From Pachyseris speciosa (Eukaryota > Cnidaria > Anthozoa > Scleractinia > Pachyseridae), in the NCBI GenBank assembly GCA_016490735.1, contig JAEMWC010000116.1, forward strand, positions 166,001-230,000: a stretch of 64,000 bases of DNA, in the 5' to 3' direction. How positions within the stretch are numbered: the first letter of the stretch is position 1; each line of letters begins with the position of its first letter. The notes under the pieces were generated by a model. The model did no database searches and had not been told where the DNA came from. It saw only the letters and a program-made list of their open reading frames with translations. Positions 61,680-64,000 of this stretch are shown here, one piece after another. The translations under genes were made by a program, and so were the position numbers.

Positions 61680-62050
61680 TTTATCATTTTGGTCAGCCCC
61701 CTTGAGCAGGCCTCTTCGCTTACACTTTTTTCTAACATAGCGAATTTTTGTAACTTTCGCCAAATTCGTTGTTTTCATCAGCCCTCGTGTGCCCTCTCAC
61801 TGCACTTATTCTATCATAGCGAATTTTTGTAATTTTTGCCAAAGTCATCGTTTTTGTCAAATTCGTCGGCCCTTGTGTGCCCTCTCACTCACACTTATGC
61901 TAACATAGGGAATTTTTGTAATTTTTGCCAAAATTGGCTTTTTCGTCAAATTTGTTGTTTTTGTCATTTTGGTCAGCCCCTCATGCCTCTTCACTTACAC
62001 TTTCTTCTAACATAGCAAATTTTTGTAATTTTTGCATATTTTGCGTTCAA
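61680..62050 (+). repeat. Degenerate minisatellite of about 95-bp units
   Basis: Four units with CTCACTTACACTT, AACATAGCGAATTTTTGTAA and TTTTTGTCATTTTGGTCAGC variants. Confidence 0.65.
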
Positions 62051-62317
62051 TCCTTGACATCTCTCAAAGTAAATAAGCATTCAGTTTGAGGTGTTAGGAA
62101 ACTCAATGAAACACAGCTTTCCTCTCAACACAATGTATAATCGCCATTTGACATCGAAGTACAACTTGTAGGCGATCAGGCGGGCTTACAACACCTTTCT
62201 AATGCTACCAAAGGGGCGCGAAAGACATGACTTAAACCTAACTTTCTTTAGTAGGGAAGCGTGTATCAGTCATAAGTCCAGTTTCTTAGGTTTTTAGCCT
62301 GCGTGGCAGGCGAAGAA

Positions 62318-62365
62318 AGGGGAGGGGGAGGGGGAGGGGTGGGGGGAGGGGCGGGGGGAGGAGAG
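62318..62365 (+). repeat. G-run tract
   Basis: Eight or more runs of four to six G in 48 bp, able to form G-quadruplexes. Confidence 0.8.
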
Positions 62366-64000
62366 GCATTCATTTCTTCTTCCTGTCCTTATCAAGAATA
62401 AAAAGAAAGACAAGACTTGATAAAAAGTGCACACTTTGTGAACTGTTGCCCGCCATATGCGCCTTGAATGTAAGTGTTTTCAGATATTGCAGTCGATCCG
62501 GTACCACGTACATCAGCACTTTCATGATGTAGTTTAGTCACATGTAAGATTTTGTTTTTAATGAACGAAACAAAAGGATATCAAAATATTACATAGAACG
62601 ATTTTAGATCCCAAATAGTGAAACCAGGTTCCAAATAGGAAACGCCGGTGCAATGAGCCAATCAGAATTCATGTAGCCAACGTCAAGCGCGGGAAAATTG
62701 TGTGCGACTAAGTCAATAAGTGATGATCGATTTTGGTTTTGCTTCTCACTGCACGGTCGGGAGAGTGGCGTGAATTTTCTCAGCCAATTACAGAGGGAAC
62801 TGAATGATAAAATAAAATTAAATGAGAATTACTTTCTACACTCAAGCGAAAACCGCTCTATTCATTCTCAAGGTTTTACTGCCTTTGTAATTGGGTACAA
62901 TATTTTTCATGATTTCCAAATCTTAAAATCGTAAGCCATGCCTACTATCAGCACATGGTTCTCTGTGAGGCTAGTAGCTATAATCGGGCCACGCCGGCAT
63001 TGATCCGTCTCGCTGAGTTTAGTAAGTTCCAATAAGGTCCCTGATTTTCCATTCTGACCCAAATTTTTGTGGAAAGGGGATGGCTAATTTAGCCAAGCTT
63101 CAAAAGACAAGAGCCAAGGGCCCGTTTCTGGAAGCTCCCGGTAGTTACCAGTCCCGTTAAGCTGTTTTGTTTTCTATTCCAGATGGGAGTTTCAAAAGTT
63201 TTAAAAATTATACAATAAAGTAATCAGCTAAAGAATCACATTGGACTTCATTAAAGGTCAGAACACACCCTACTTTTCTTGACATTTTGATTTCAAAATA
63301 TGGTTTCGGACCGGTTAAGTTAGCGGGACTTTCAAGAAACGGGTCCCTGGTCTCCAACAAAAACTAAAATGTGGCGGAAGTGGGAGAGAGAGGAAATCAG
63401 AGAGGGGAATCATTGCTACTTGTTTGTGGTTATTTTGCGTGCGCTACGCATATCTTAGGAACGCTCCCATGTTATCAATGGTCACTAATTCCTGCATGAG
63501 CACTATCATCTGATAGCAGCATGGCCGAAAATAAGTTATTTAAGAAATGTCTAATTTTGTTTTTGTTTTAAAAAGGAACTGAGCAAAGACCAGTAAAAAA
63601 AATTGAAAAATTATCGGGACTCATTAAAGTTCGAAAAACTAACTCAAGTGAAGCTTTGAAGGATGTTTATGCCAGTCATGTAGGACTCAGCATAGTCCTT
63701 TTCACTGACTTGACTGGTAGGCAAGCGCTTCGGAAAAAACACAATATTTTTATATAGGGACTTTTTTGACAAATAAGTAAAACCTTGAATGTAGAAAATT
63801 TTATAAATTGGAAACTTAAGTTTAATACTAGCCAAAGGATTTTAGTGTCAAAATCTGAGATTCCTACCTGCCCCGAAATTTACCCAGTGGAATTTTTAAT
63901 TTGTCTATAATTTTTCCCAGACACAGTGAAAAATTACAGTCAAGATGGCTAAACATGTTAGTTAACAAGTAAAAAACCCTTAACCGTGCTTTGTTCTGTT
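62366..64000. other. Intergenic, no gene seen
   Basis: No frame, repeat or RNA gene recognised. Confidence 0.5.

Noticed and set aside
62698..62934. 78-codon plus-strand frame
   Set aside because: No recognisable motif or splice context; length is within chance in AT-rich DNA.

Overview
The window looks like nuclear DNA of an anthozoan cnidarian, probably a stony coral or sea anemone (inference). It is AT-rich and intron-bearing. It holds a TNF-superfamily ligand exon, BEL/Pao, Gypsy, Penelope-like and LINE retroelements, MITE-like fold-backs, and one large GC-rich integrated virus-like element. Nothing suggests a bacterium or a free virus.

Layout. 1-2.3 kb: 5' part of a minus-strand Gypsy element running off the left edge. 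2.8-3.3 kb: a MITE. 4157-25314: a complete Polinton/Maverick (adintovirus-like) of 21,158 bp with terminal inverted repeats and a 6-bp AATATT target duplication. 25.8-27.7 kb: a Penelope-like element (PLE) made of two head-to-head copies. 28-32 kb: duplicated and inverted non-coding repeats. 32.16-39.83 kb: a complete BEL/Pao element split by a second PLE. 40-44.4 kb: MITE-like repeats and a GTTCC/GGAAC array. 44.7-46.4 kb: a broken C2H2 + recombinase-like + SANT gene. 47.6-51.5 kb: TNF-ligand exons inside and beside a large inverted repeat. 52-54 kb: minisatellites. 53.7-60.5 kb: a LINE broken by a young intact Gypsy element (1-bp LTR difference), a tRNA-derived SINE and a palindromic fold-back. 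60.5-64 kb: low-complexity repeats without genes.

Polinton. From left to right it carries a minus-strand array of Cys/Trp-rich modules with intron-like gaps of 18-34 nt, a plus-strand protein-primed DNA polymerase B, then a long minus-strand block: phospholipase A2 domain protein, structural small proteins, a coiled-coil/Gly-rich protein split by a 2.4-kb insertion, packaging ATPase, three small basic peptides, adenain-type protease, major capsid protein, a basic Ala/Pro-rich protein, two tandem paralogues of a capsid-associated-type protein, small basic proteins and an integrase. It ends with an acidic protein, a RING-type protein and a tRNA-Arg gene with its own terminator. Many genes start 38-43 nt after a TATA box, and several stop codons lie inside the next gene's TATA box. 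Polymerase, capsid, ATPase, integrase and RING genes carry stops, frameshifts or deletions, so this is a fossil copy. The PLA2, protease and some small genes remain open.
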